Assembly: GCA_963559135.1 (NCBI GenBank) | Contig: CAUWJP010000016.1 | Coordinates: 1 to 63,160 of the forward strand | From: Sellimonas sp963559135 | GTDB lineage: Bacteria; Bacillota; Clostridia; Lachnospirales; Lachnospiraceae | Reading direction: 5' to 3' | Length of the DNA: 63,160 nt | Made by a program: the position numbers and the translations under genes | Shown: in pieces, positions 1-7,687 of the stretch | Numbering within the stretch: position 1 is the first letter of the stretch | Layout of the letters: the number at the start of each line of letters is the position of its first letter | Notes under the pieces: model-generated | The model's input: the letters and a program-made list of their open reading frames with translations, nothing else | Database searches by the model: none | What the model was told of the DNA's origin: nothing

Positions 1-150
1 TCGTACTCCTCTTCAGCGTACTCGTCCTCGTCGTACTCCTCTTCGGCATACTCGTCTTCGTCATACTCCTCTTCAGCGTACCCGTCTTCGTCATACTCCT
101 CTTCGGCGTACTCGTCTTCAGCGTATTCCTCTTCAATATCTTCGTCCGGT
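1..150 (-). repeat. 30-bp tandem repeat encoding an acidic decapeptide
   Basis: The core tactcctcttc recurs at 4, 34, 64 and 94, a period of exactly 30 bases, with a degenerate fifth unit near 124. Units differ mostly at silent positions. On the coding (minus) strand each unit encodes Glu/Asp/Tyr/Ala-rich decapeptides. Confidence 0.9.
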
Positions 151-1385
151 TTTACCTCAGCTTCTTCCACTTCTTCTGTCTGGTCTTTCATTGACTCAGA
201 AAGCTTGGCAAGAGACTCTGTCGTACCACCGACATTCCCTTCTCTTTCTTTTTCTTCAGCTTCCATCTCGCTGAGAAGTCTCTGAATATCCTCAGAAAGG
301 ATCGTTGCGGTATCCTTGGAAACTTTCTCCTGTTTTGCTCTTTCTTCCTCTGCCTTTGCCTCTGCTTCACGCCGCTTTTCCGCAATCACAGCTGCATTTT
401 TCCTTTGTCTTTCTTCCCATTGACGGAGGATCTCCTCTATTTTCATCTGGCCTGTTTCGTACACGTCTCCCTCTCCTTTTTCGAACATCTGCTTTACTTC
501 TGTTATCGTCTTATTTCCTCCCACAGCCATTCCAAGCAGAAAGGCTCCTGTCAGTGCTTTTGAAGAATCTGCCTTCTGGAGCAGCGTTTCTCGTTTTCCT
601 TGATCCTGCAGCATGGAAATCACCTGATCAATATCTACTGTTTTTGCCGATTCTTCCTGAGATTCTTTCTGAATTCCCGCCGGAATCTCTTCCTCATTCT
701 CTGGTTCTTCTTTCTCAGGTTCCTCAGCCTGTGCTTCTTCCACACCGGAATCCAGGTCCTCGGATTCTTCCTCATTCTCCGCTTTTTTATATTTCTTTTG
801 CTGCTGCGGTGTAAGAGGCTTATATTTCATCTTCAGCTCCATTGCCTTTTGTACAAAAGCTCCGTCGCTGAACCACAGAATCAGATCGTCACACTCTTCG
901 AGACATTCCGTTGTCATTCCTGCCTGATCATAAAGCTCTGCAAGTTCATATGCCCACTTTTCAATATATTCTGCTTTTTTAAATTCTTCCAGCACATGAA
1001 TCTGCTCCTTGATCGGGGCGTTCTGCGCTTTTAAAATCTTATACTTCAATATGTACTGGTTCGGATCCTTCGGAGCCATGCTCACGAATTCGTCATAACA
1101 GTCCAGCGCTTCCTCCGTCTCCCCCAGTCGAAGCGCCAAAGTCCCCAGGCGGTATACAATCTTCCTGCTCCCCGGACTCCTGTCGTATGCAATAAAAAGA
1201 ATCTCTCTGCTCTTCTGATACTCCCCAGTATATTCGTAAATTTCACTTACGGTACAAAGCACGGACGCATTTTTTACGCGTTTCCAGTCTATCGCGTCTG
1301 CGATCTCCTTTGCCTTATCGTAAGATTTCGTCTGGACGTACTTCATCATTTGTTCCGTTTTTTCACGATACTCGTATTTATCCAA
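1..1385 (-). CDS. TPR-type protein with acidic repeat tail (3' end outside window)
   Basis: The leftward frame is open from 1385 to the window edge (461 codons, C-terminus missing). The start is TTG at 1385, preceded by GAGGTGA with 7 bases of spacing; no ATG is better placed. The first ~230 residues are helical tandem units typical of tetratricopeptide repeats, with phrases such as IVYRLGTLALRLGETEEALD. The middle is charged and probably coiled coil. The last visible ~50 residues are a 10-residue acidic repeat of the EDEYAEEEYD type. No signal peptide or membrane segment is visible, so it is probably cytoplasmic. I infer a protein-interaction scaffold; the exact role is unknown. Confidence 0.75.
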   Translation of the reverse strand, partial: MDKYEYREKTEQMMKYVQTKSYDKAKEIADAIDWKRVKNASVLCTVSEIYEYTGEYQKSREILFIAYDRSPGSRKIVYRLGTLALRLGETEEALDCYDEFVSMAPKDPNQYILKYKILKAQNAPIKEQIHVLEEFKKAEYIEKWAYELAELYDQAGMTTECLEECDDLILWFSDGAFVQKAMELKMKYKPLTPQQQKKYKKAENEEESEDLDSGVEEAQAEEPEKEEPENEEEIPAGIQKESQEESAKTVDIDQVISMLQDQGKRETLLQKADSSKALTGAFLLGMAVGGNKTITEVKQMFEKGEGDVYETGQMKIEEILRQWEERQRKNAAVIAEKRREAEAKAEEERAKQEKVSKDTATILSEDIQRLLSEMEAEEKEREGNVGGTTESLAKLSESMKDQTEEVEEAEVKPDEDIEEEYAEDEYAEEEYDEDGYAEEEYDEDEYAEEEYDEDEYAEEEY

Positions 1386-1473
1386 TGTTATTCACCTCAT
1401 TAATTACTTGCTTTTTGCAGTGATTCCTTACCAGCCTTCTATACGCAAGAATGATATATCTTTTCATTTTCTT

Positions 1474-1502
1474 AGTGTATCATACCAACCTGTCAATGTC
1501 AA
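1474..1502 (-). promoter_or_regulatory. Candidate promoter of the TPR gene
   Basis: On the minus strand TTGACA (1502-1497) is followed after 17 bases by TACACT (1479-1474), about 90 bases upstream of the TTG start at 1385. Confidence 0.5.
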
Positions 1503-1548
1503 AAAAATGGGGGCGTTTTTTTCTTAAATATTACAAAACTATTACATC

Positions 1549-1587
1549 AAAAAAGCAGCCATTATATTTTTTTCTTATAATGGCTGC
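1549..1587 (-). terminator. Rho-independent terminator reading leftward
   Basis: A perfect 11-bp stem (GCAGCCATTAT, 1555-1565 with 1577-1587) has an 11-base loop. Read on the minus strand it is followed directly by TTTTTT (1554-1549). No minus-strand gene precedes it within 700 bases, so it implies an unannotated transcript. Confidence 0.8.
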
Positions 1588-2296
1588 CCTAATTATTCAA
1601 TTTTTTCATATTCTATATTCTCTTACCGGAGGAATCTTTCTTTTTGATCTACCGGTTCCCAAAAGCCTTTTTTATTTTATATTCGATATAACTCAAAGTC
1701 TCTGATTAATTTTCCGCTAATGTAATCTTTGATCTCAGATCTTTTACTTCCTTTTATAATGTATTTAATGTTGTTGACTTTTCAGATCTTCTGCCAATAT
1801 ATCTGATTCTTATAACTTAGAGAACTTTTCTCTTTCTTATTTCAATCTTCTTATGGGTTCTGCTCTCAGACTTCCTCCCCTATTACTATCCGCATACTAC
1901 GTCTTCATTCGCCAACTCATATCAAATATAAGATAAATGGTTAATAAAATATCTGATGGTTATGCGATGTTTCTTTACACATCTTCTAACTCTTTGAACT
2001 ATTGACTGATGTGGTATCATCCTCAATATGTCTTACAGATCTTTCAATCACAAATTCCAGTTTCTAACATCTCCGATATACTTTGTATACTCAACTATTT
2101 ACTGGATTGATTTATTGATAAAGGCTTTCATCATGGGAACCTTCATCTGTAATACCACTAACATATTGAGTTTTGAATTCCGTATTGTCCACTGGTAAAA
2201 GCCCTCCTTTTCTAAATTTCCAATTCTGAAAGTGAAACAACTTCCAGTTTCAAGAATCCCTTTCTCGTCAGGTTTCTTTTCTTTTGGATTGATTAC
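1588..2296 (-). other. Transcription unit without an intact ORF (candidate ncRNA or decayed gene)
   Basis: This ~700-base stretch lies between a consensus minus-strand promoter (2325-2297) and a minus-strand terminator (1587-1549). I found no long reading frame on the transcribed strand. The best start is a GTG behind AAAGGAGGG near 2190, giving only about 26 codons before a stop, with short open pieces in shifted frames further on. It could be a regulatory RNA, a small-peptide mRNA or a decayed gene; the sequence alone does not decide. Confidence 0.4.
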
Positions 2297-2325
2297 ACTA
2301 TAGCATTTGGCTCCCTTTTTGTCAA
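2297..2325 (-). promoter_or_regulatory. Consensus sigma-A-type promoter, leftward
   Basis: TTGACA (2325-2320), a 17-base spacer and TATAGT (2302-2297) on the minus strand, with no protein gene obviously downstream. Confidence 0.65.
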
Positions 2326-2450
2326 TACTTTTCTTTTATATTTTTTATTTTATTTCATTTTTTATTTTTAATTGTATTTATTGTCTGATTTATTTATTTT
2401 TTTTGTTCATTTATCTATTTTTAATTTTCTCTTCATTTACCGGGTCATAC

Positions 2451-2493
2451 GTGCTAAACTAAATTAGTATTGTCAACGTAAAACTGTTTAGAA
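2451..2493 (+). promoter_or_regulatory. GTGCTAAACTA / ACTGTTTAGAA paired motif upstream of the purF-like gene
   Basis: GTGCTAAACTA (2451-2461) and ACTGTTTAGAA (2483-2493) contain the inverted pair CTAAAC/GTTTAG. Both 11-mers recur at 34709-34741 before the histidine kinase gene. TGCTAAACT also resembles an extended -10 box. Confidence 0.5.
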
Positions 2494-2515
2494 TGGGAAA
2501 GGAGAAATGCACACT

Positions 2516-3925
2516 ATGGGCGGATTTTTTGGCGTAGCTTCAAAAAATGAATGTGTACTTGATTTATTTTACGGGGTAGACTATCATTCTCACCTCGGAA
2601 CGCGAAGAGGCGGTATGGCAACTCACGGAGAAAATGGCTTCAGCCGTTCTATCCATAACATTGAGAATTCCCCGTTTCGTACAAAATTTGACAAAGACCT
2701 GGAGGAGCTGAAGGGAAATCTTGGTATCGGCTGTATTTCCGATTTTGAACCACAGCCGCTTTTGATCCAGTCACATCTCGGCAGCTTTGCCATCTCTACA
2801 GTCGGTAAAATCAATAACCTTGATTCACTTTTGAATATGATCTTTAATGATGGACATTCTCATTTCCAGGAAATGAGTACCGGTCAGATTAATGCTACTG
2901 AGCTCGTTGCTTCTCTGATCTGTAAAAAGGATTCGATTGTAGAAGGAATCCGGTACGTGCAGTCGATCGTGGATGGTTCCATGACTCTACTTGTCATGAC
3001 ACCGGAAGGCATCTATGCGGCACGTGACCGTTACGGACGTACCCCGGTTGTCATCGGAAAGAAAGACGATGCGTACTGTGTTTCTTTTGAAAGCTTTGCA
3101 TATATCAATCTTGGTTATACCGATTACAAAGAACTGGGACCTGGTGAGATCGTATATATAACACCGGAAAGCGTGGAAACGGTCGGTCAGCCTTTTGAAA
3201 AAATGAAGATCTGTTCCTTCCTCTGGGTTTACTATGGATATCCTACTTCTTCCTATGAGGGAGTCAACGTAGAGGAGATGCGCTACAAATGCGGAAGTCT
3301 TCTTGCAAAAAGGGATGCAGGTACCGTTTCTCCTGATATTGTTGCAGGCGTTCCGGATTCCGGTGTGGCACACGCCATCGGTTATGCAAATGAATCCGGT
3401 ATTCCATATGCCCGCCCGTTCATTAAATATACACCTACCTGGCCGCGTTCTTTCATGCCGACCACTCAGAGCCAGAGAAATCTGATCGCCCGCATGAAGC
3501 TGATCCCGGTACAGGCTTTAATCGAAGACAGAAAGTTGCTTTTGATCGATGATTCCATCGTCCGTGGAACACAGCTTCGCGAGACTACAGAATTCCTCTA
3601 TCAAAGCGGAGCTAAGGAAGTGCATGTACGCCCTGCATGTCCTCCACTGTTATATGGATGTAAATATCTGAATTTCTCACGGTCCAAATCCGAGCTGGAT
3701 CTGATTACCCGTCGGATTATCCGCGACTGGGAAGGAGACGCTTCTCCGGAAATCCTGGCTGAGTATGCAGATCCGAACAGCGACCGATACCAGAAGATGC
3801 TGGATGAAATCTGCCGTCAGCAGAATTTCACTTCTCTTCGTTACCACCGTCTGGATGACCTGATTGAATCCATTGGGATCGACTCCTGTAAGCTCTGTAC
3901 GTACTGCTTTAACGGAAAAGAATAA
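2516..3925 (+). CDS. PurF-like amidophosphoribosyltransferase paralogue lacking the N-terminal Cys
   Basis: About 469 residues. The start at 2516 (MGGFFGV) is preferred over the ATG at 2507, because AAAGGAG ends only 2 bases before the latter. The order is a class II glutamine amidotransferase fold (~1-220) and then a phosphoribosyltransferase domain with the PRPP loop LLIDDSIVRGTQ (~345-356). Cysteines in CSFLWVYY, RPACPPLLYGC and CKLCTYC match the positions of the PurF Fe-S ligands. PurF normally matures to an N-terminal catalytic Cys; here residue 2 is Gly, so glutamine hydrolysis is not expected. It is monocistronic, with a terminator at 3939-3965. The fold is certain; whether it makes phosphoribosylamine is not. 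Confidence 0.85.
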   Translation: MGGFFGVASKNECVLDLFYGVDYHSHLGTRRGGMATHGENGFSRSIHNIENSPFRTKFDKDLEELKGNLGIGCISDFEPQPLLIQSHLGSFAISTVGKINNLDSLLNMIFNDGHSHFQEMSTGQINATELVASLICKKDSIVEGIRYVQSIVDGSMTLLVMTPEGIYAARDRYGRTPVVIGKKDDAYCVSFESFAYINLGYTDYKELGPGEIVYITPESVETVGQPFEKMKICSFLWVYYGYPTSSYEGVNVEEMRYKCGSLLAKRDAGTVSPDIVAGVPDSGVAHAIGYANESGIPYARPFIKYTPTWPRSFMPTTQSQRNLIARMKLIPVQALIEDRKLLLIDDSIVRGTQLRETTEFLYQSGAKEVHVRPACPPLLYGCKYLNFSRSKSELDLITRRIIRDWEGDASPEILAEYADPNSDRYQKMLDEICRQQNFTSLRYHRLDDLIESIGIDSCKLCTYCFNGKE

Positions 3926-3938
3926 AGTATAAAACGAA

Positions 3939-3965
3939 CCCCGTCCGGCTCTCGGACGGGGTTTT
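3939..3965. terminator. Bidirectional rho-independent terminator
   Basis: A 9-bp GC stem CCCCGTCCG/CGGACGGGG (3939-3947 and 3953-3961) has a 5-base loop and a TTTT tail. It lies between the convergent purF-like and aconitase-family genes. Confidence 0.9.
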
Positions 3966-3975
3966 CTGTTGCTTA

Positions 3976-6267
3976 CTAGCCTCTATAATAATTGATGAGA
4001 CATCCTTTCAAAATAATTTCTCTTTCAGTATCTGTCAGCGCGCCGAGGTGGAGTGTGATTTCCTTCAGGCCGTCGTCCACAACGTAGGCTTTCACTTCTT
4101 CCGCTTTCTCTTCAATCACTTTCCGGATTTCCGGGACAAAGATATAGTCGCCGTTTTTAAACGGAAGAGCTGTGTGGTCTTCCTTTGTAATAAATGGAAG
4201 CATTCCCCAGTTGATCAGGTTGGAACGGTAACGTTTCGTCGCATATTCGCTTGCGATGTTAGCCCATCCTCCAAGCACCTTCTGGCAGGATGCTGCCTGT
4301 TCTCTTGCGGATCCGTCTCCTGGTTTCACTGCAAAGATCGTGCTTCCGATACCAAGGTTTCCTTCTCCTGCTTTCGGGAACTGTTCTCTCACTTTCGTCA
4401 TTACAGGCTTGAGTTCTTCCAGCACTTCCAACGGGCAGGTGTGTGCTTCAATCGCTTTCTGAGCCTTCTGCACCTCTTTCGCGCGTCCGACATAGGCCGG
4501 ATCCTTTCTTGAAAGCGCAAACTCTGCAAGTCCCAACGGATTGGAACGGTAGGAGGAAGTCTCTCCTGACGGAATCAGCTCATCTGTCGTCGTTACCGGA
4601 TCATGAATCTCAGAAACGACCTTTAACAGCAGGTTCTCCGGAAGCGCCGGCATCTGCGGCCAGTCCTTAATGTTTGGTCCGAACTGGATCTTTGCATCCG
4701 GATCCGCTTTTCCGTGGCTGTCAAAGACACGGTTCTCATAAATGGAAGCATCAAAGTGATAAGTCGGATTTTTATATTCCACATCGAGATCGGTCGCCGG
4801 TGTCAGATAACCTTTGTTTGCCGCTGTTGCTGCAATGGATCTTGCATCCATCAGTGCTACGGAAGAAATCTGACCGTTCTGAAGTTTGGATCCTTCTCTG
4901 TTCGGGAAGTTTCTTGTCGTATGGCGGATACTGAATGCATTGTTGGCCGGCGTATCCCCTGCGCCAAAACATGGTCCGCAGAATGCTGTCTTCACAACGG
5001 TACCTGCCGCAAGCAGATCCGCAACAGCTCCATTTTTTACAAGCTCCATATAAATCGGAGTACTTGCCGGATACACACTGAATGTAAAGGCGTCGGAACC
5101 GATATTCTTTCCACGGATAATATCCGCTGCGGCACAGATATTCTCAAATCCGCCTCCTGCACATCCTGCAATGATCCCCTGCTCCACGTAGAGCTTGCCA
5201 TTGCGTATTTTATCCTGCAGCGAATATTCCACTGCATTATCAAGGCTTACCTTTGCTTTCTCTTCTACATCATGGAGAATATCCTTTAAGTTTGCATTAA
5301 CTTCTTCAATCGTATAGGCATTACTCGGATGGAATGGCATGGCGATCATCGGGCGGATGCTTCCAAGATCTACATAGACCATTCCGTCATAGTAAGCAAT
5401 CTCTCCCGGATTCAGTTCTTTATAGTCGCCGCTTCTTCCGTGGATCTCGTAGTATTCCCGGATGGTTTCATCGGTCTTCCAGATTGAAGACAGACAGGTG
5501 GTCTCTGTCGTCATAACATCAATACCGATACGGAAATCTGCGCTCAGCTTTTCGACGCCAGGCCCCACGAACTCCATCACTTTATTATTTACATAACCAT
5601 TCTGGAAAACTGCCTTGATAATCGCCAGCGCAACATCCTGCGGGCCGACTCCTTTAACCGGTTCTCCTTCCAGATAAACTGCAATCACTTCCGGCATCCG
5701 GATATCATATGTCTTGCTGAGAATCTGCTTTACAAGTTCCGGTCCACCTTCTCCTACTGCCATTGTTCCAAGAGCGCCGTAGCGGGTATGGCTGTCAGAT
5801 CCCAGGATCATCTGGCCGCCTCCGGCAAGCATTTCTCTCGCATACTGGTGGATGACAGCCTGATGAGGCGGTACATAGACGCCGCCATATTTTCTGGCAC
5901 AGGTCAGTCCAAACATATGATCATCCTCATTGATCGTGCCGCCTACAGCACAGAGGCTGTTATGGCAGTTGGTGAGCACATACGGAATCGGGAACCGCTC
6001 AAGCCCCGATGCTCTTGCTGTCTGAATGATTCCGACAAACGTAATATCGTGTGACGTCAGCTTGTCAAATTTGATATTCAGATCTTTCATATTTCCTGAA
6101 ACATTGTGGTTTTTCAGAATTTCATAGGCAATCGTCTGTGTCGCCGCCTCTTCTTTTGTAACCGCACGTCCCGTCTTTGCTTTCAGTGCCTCAGCTGCTT
6201 CCGGTCCGTCTTCTATGATATCTTTACCATTCAGTAAGTAGACTCCATTTTCAAACAATTTTATCAT
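3976..6267 (-). CDS. Aconitase-family hydratase
   Basis: 763 residues. The aconitase/homoaconitase alpha-beta-alpha core occupies most of the protein, with the swivel-domain signature ANIASEYATKRYRSNL near the C-terminus. Three cysteines expected to hold the [4Fe-4S] cluster are visible: Cys369 in GCAGGG and Cys430/Cys433 in CGPC. GSDSHTRYGALG (~156-167) is the conserved substrate-loop region. The likely reaction is a stereospecific dehydration/hydration such as citrate-isocitrate, but the length and motifs look more like the YbhJ-type branch than classical AcnA, so the substrate is open. No citrate synthase or isocitrate dehydrogenase is adjacent. A GGGGGT Shine-Dalgarno 10 bases upstream fits the ATG at 6267. 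Confidence 0.85.
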   Translation of the reverse strand: MIKLFENGVYLLNGKDIIEDGPEAAEALKAKTGRAVTKEEAATQTIAYEILKNHNVSGNMKDLNIKFDKLTSHDITFVGIIQTARASGLERFPIPYVLTNCHNSLCAVGGTINEDDHMFGLTCARKYGGVYVPPHQAVIHQYAREMLAGGGQMILGSDSHTRYGALGTMAVGEGGPELVKQILSKTYDIRMPEVIAVYLEGEPVKGVGPQDVALAIIKAVFQNGYVNNKVMEFVGPGVEKLSADFRIGIDVMTTETTCLSSIWKTDETIREYYEIHGRSGDYKELNPGEIAYYDGMVYVDLGSIRPMIAMPFHPSNAYTIEEVNANLKDILHDVEEKAKVSLDNAVEYSLQDKIRNGKLYVEQGIIAGCAGGGFENICAAADIIRGKNIGSDAFTFSVYPASTPIYMELVKNGAVADLLAAGTVVKTAFCGPCFGAGDTPANNAFSIRHTTRNFPNREGSKLQNGQISSVALMDARSIAATAANKGYLTPATDLDVEYKNPTYHFDASIYENRVFDSHGKADPDAKIQFGPNIKDWPQMPALPENLLLKVVSEIHDPVTTTDELIPSGETSSYRSNPLGLAEFALSRKDPAYVGRAKEVQKAQKAIEAHTCPLEVLEELKPVMTKVREQFPKAGEGNLGIGSTIFAVKPGDGSAREQAASCQKVLGGWANIASEYATKRYRSNLINWGMLPFITKEDHTALPFKNGDYIFVPEIRKVIEEKAEEVKAYVVDDGLKEITLHLGALTDTEREIILKGCLINYYRG

Positions 6268-6321
6268 ATGGACAAGTACCCCCTTTATTTTGTACTTTCC
6301 TCATTTTAGCACATTAAAATG

Positions 6322-6351
6322 ACAGAGACAAGCTGTAATGCCTGTCTCTGT
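6322..6351. terminator. Hairpin terminator between the CdaR-like and hydratase genes
   Basis: ACAGAGACA (6322-6330) pairs with TGTCTCTGT (6343-6351). T-rich tails follow on both strands (gTTTTCCTCT rightward, cATTTTAATG leftward). It probably ends the leftward regulator transcript. Confidence 0.7.
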
Positions 6352-6420
6352 GTTTTCCTCTCTATGGAATTGCTGTTCACCAGTAACTGTCTCCCCCTCA
6401 AATGGGCGTGGACGGTAATT

Positions 6421-7524
6421 TTACTGATTCATAAATTTCATATGCTCTGATACCATCATGGCGATTTTAAATGTCAGGGCATCCTCAAACACCCTAACAT
6501 CCAGACCGGTCAGCTTCTGAATCTTTTCCAGTCGGTACACAAGCGTATTTCTATGAATATAGAGCTGTCTTGCAGTCTCAGAAATATTCAGATTGTTCTC
6601 AAAGAACTTGTAGACTGTGGAAAGCGTTTCTTCCTCAAACTCGGATACATCACGATCTCCGAAAACCTCTTTCAAAAACATCTCGCATAAGGAGAGCGGA
6701 AGCTGATGAATCAGCCGTCCGATTCCCAGTTCGTTGTAAGCAAGAATATTTCTGTCAGGGTAGAAAATCCGTCCTACATCCAGAGCCATCCCTGCCTCCT
6801 TGTATGACTTGGATACATCTTTCAGCTCGTGGATCATCGTACCGTAAGATACGCGGATATTAACCATCGCCTCAGCGGACACCGTGTCCGCAATACTCTT
6901 GGCGCTTTCAAATACTTCCCGGTATCCGTCCGTCTCCTCCAGAGCCTTTACAAGAATCACGCTTCCTTCATCCACCGCAGTCACGAAATCTTTCATTCCG
7001 GACGCGTACATTCCTTTCATCGTTTCAAGAAGCAGCTGATTATCCTTCGCTTTGGCCTCTACAAGATAAACAACTCTCTTCTGATCGTTTTCAATATGGA
7101 GCTTCTTAGCCTGATTGTAAACATCCACAAGAAGCATATTATCAAGGAGAAGATTCTGAAGAAAACGGTTCTTGTCAATCTTTTCCTTATATGCGCGGAT
7201 CAGGCCTTCCATCTGTTTGACACCGAGGCGCCCTACAAGCTCCGCCTTTTCTCCGCTCATATTCTCTATATTTAATATATAAGCAGGTTTCTCTTCATCG
7301 CACACAAGAAAGAGCGCGTATCCCGTGCGGATCTCTTCGATGCCCTGAAGAAGCTCTTCTTTTTTGATCTCTTCGAGAAATGCCTGGATCCTCTGGCCTG
7401 CATTCGGACTCTCTGTCCCTGCCTGCACAATCCGATGTCCATCCATTGCCCACACAGAGCAGGAACCCCCTGCTATATTTTCTATTTCTGATATTGTTCT
7501 TTGCAGTACCTGATTTGACAACAT
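6421..7524 (-). CDS. CdaR/PucR-family transcriptional regulator
   Basis: About 367 residues from the ATG at 7524, which has AATGGAGG 8 bases upstream; the longer frame from 7539 would start inside this Shine-Dalgarno. The N-terminal ~130 residues look like a sugar-diacid-recognition sensor domain. The middle is a GGDEF-like PucR region. The C-terminal ~55 residues are a Fis-like helix-turn-helix (NISETARQLYIHRNTLVYRL), diagnostic of the CdaR/PucR group. It lies between the hydratase (same strand, behind a terminator) and the divergent dlt operon. The target is unknown; the hydratase is a plausible one. Confidence 0.8.
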   Translation of the reverse strand: MLSNQVLQRTISEIENIAGGSCSVWAMDGHRIVQAGTESPNAGQRIQAFLEEIKKEELLQGIEEIRTGYALFLVCDEEKPAYILNIENMSGEKAELVGRLGVKQMEGLIRAYKEKIDKNRFLQNLLLDNMLLVDVYNQAKKLHIENDQKRVVYLVEAKAKDNQLLLETMKGMYASGMKDFVTAVDEGSVILVKALEETDGYREVFESAKSIADTVSAEAMVNIRVSYGTMIHELKDVSKSYKEAGMALDVGRIFYPDRNILAYNELGIGRLIHQLPLSLCEMFLKEVFGDRDVSEFEEETLSTVYKFFENNLNISETARQLYIHRNTLVYRLEKIQKLTGLDVRVFEDALTFKIAMMVSEHMKFMNQ

Positions 7525-7629
7525 GATGTTTTCCTCCATTCATTGAAATAATTATAACAAAAAAAGTGAAAAAGTAAATGAGGATTATTAAGATTTGTTG
7601 AATGTTTTCTTACTGTTCGCGAAATTGTA

Positions 7630-7657
7630 TTGACTTTTTGATCTTGTTATTTATGAT
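7630..7657 (+). promoter_or_regulatory. dlt operon promoter
   Basis: TTGACT (7630-7635), a 16-base spacer and TATGAT (7652-7657), followed by AGGAGGG (7674-7680) ahead of dltA. Confidence 0.7.
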
Positions 7658-7687
7658 ACTGGTAAAGCACTACAGGAGGGAAAAGTT

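Noticed and set aside
305..1034. Two rightward ORFs (169 and 144 codons)
   Set aside because: They are antisense to the TPR/acidic protein, Leu/Phe/Ser-rich as expected for the complement of Glu/Lys-rich coding sequence, and lack ribosome-binding sites.
1451..1705. 84-codon rightward ORF with hydrophobic stretches
   Set aside because: It runs through the TPR gene promoter and the leftward terminator, has no Shine-Dalgarno and mirrors local A/T richness.
4048..6054. Several rightward ORFs of 60-191 codons opposite the hydratase gene
   Set aside because: All lie inside a clear aconitase-family gene on the other strand.
7295..7543. 82-codon leftward ORF in another frame of the CdaR-like gene
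   Set aside because: It overlaps the regulator's coding sequence; no independent support.
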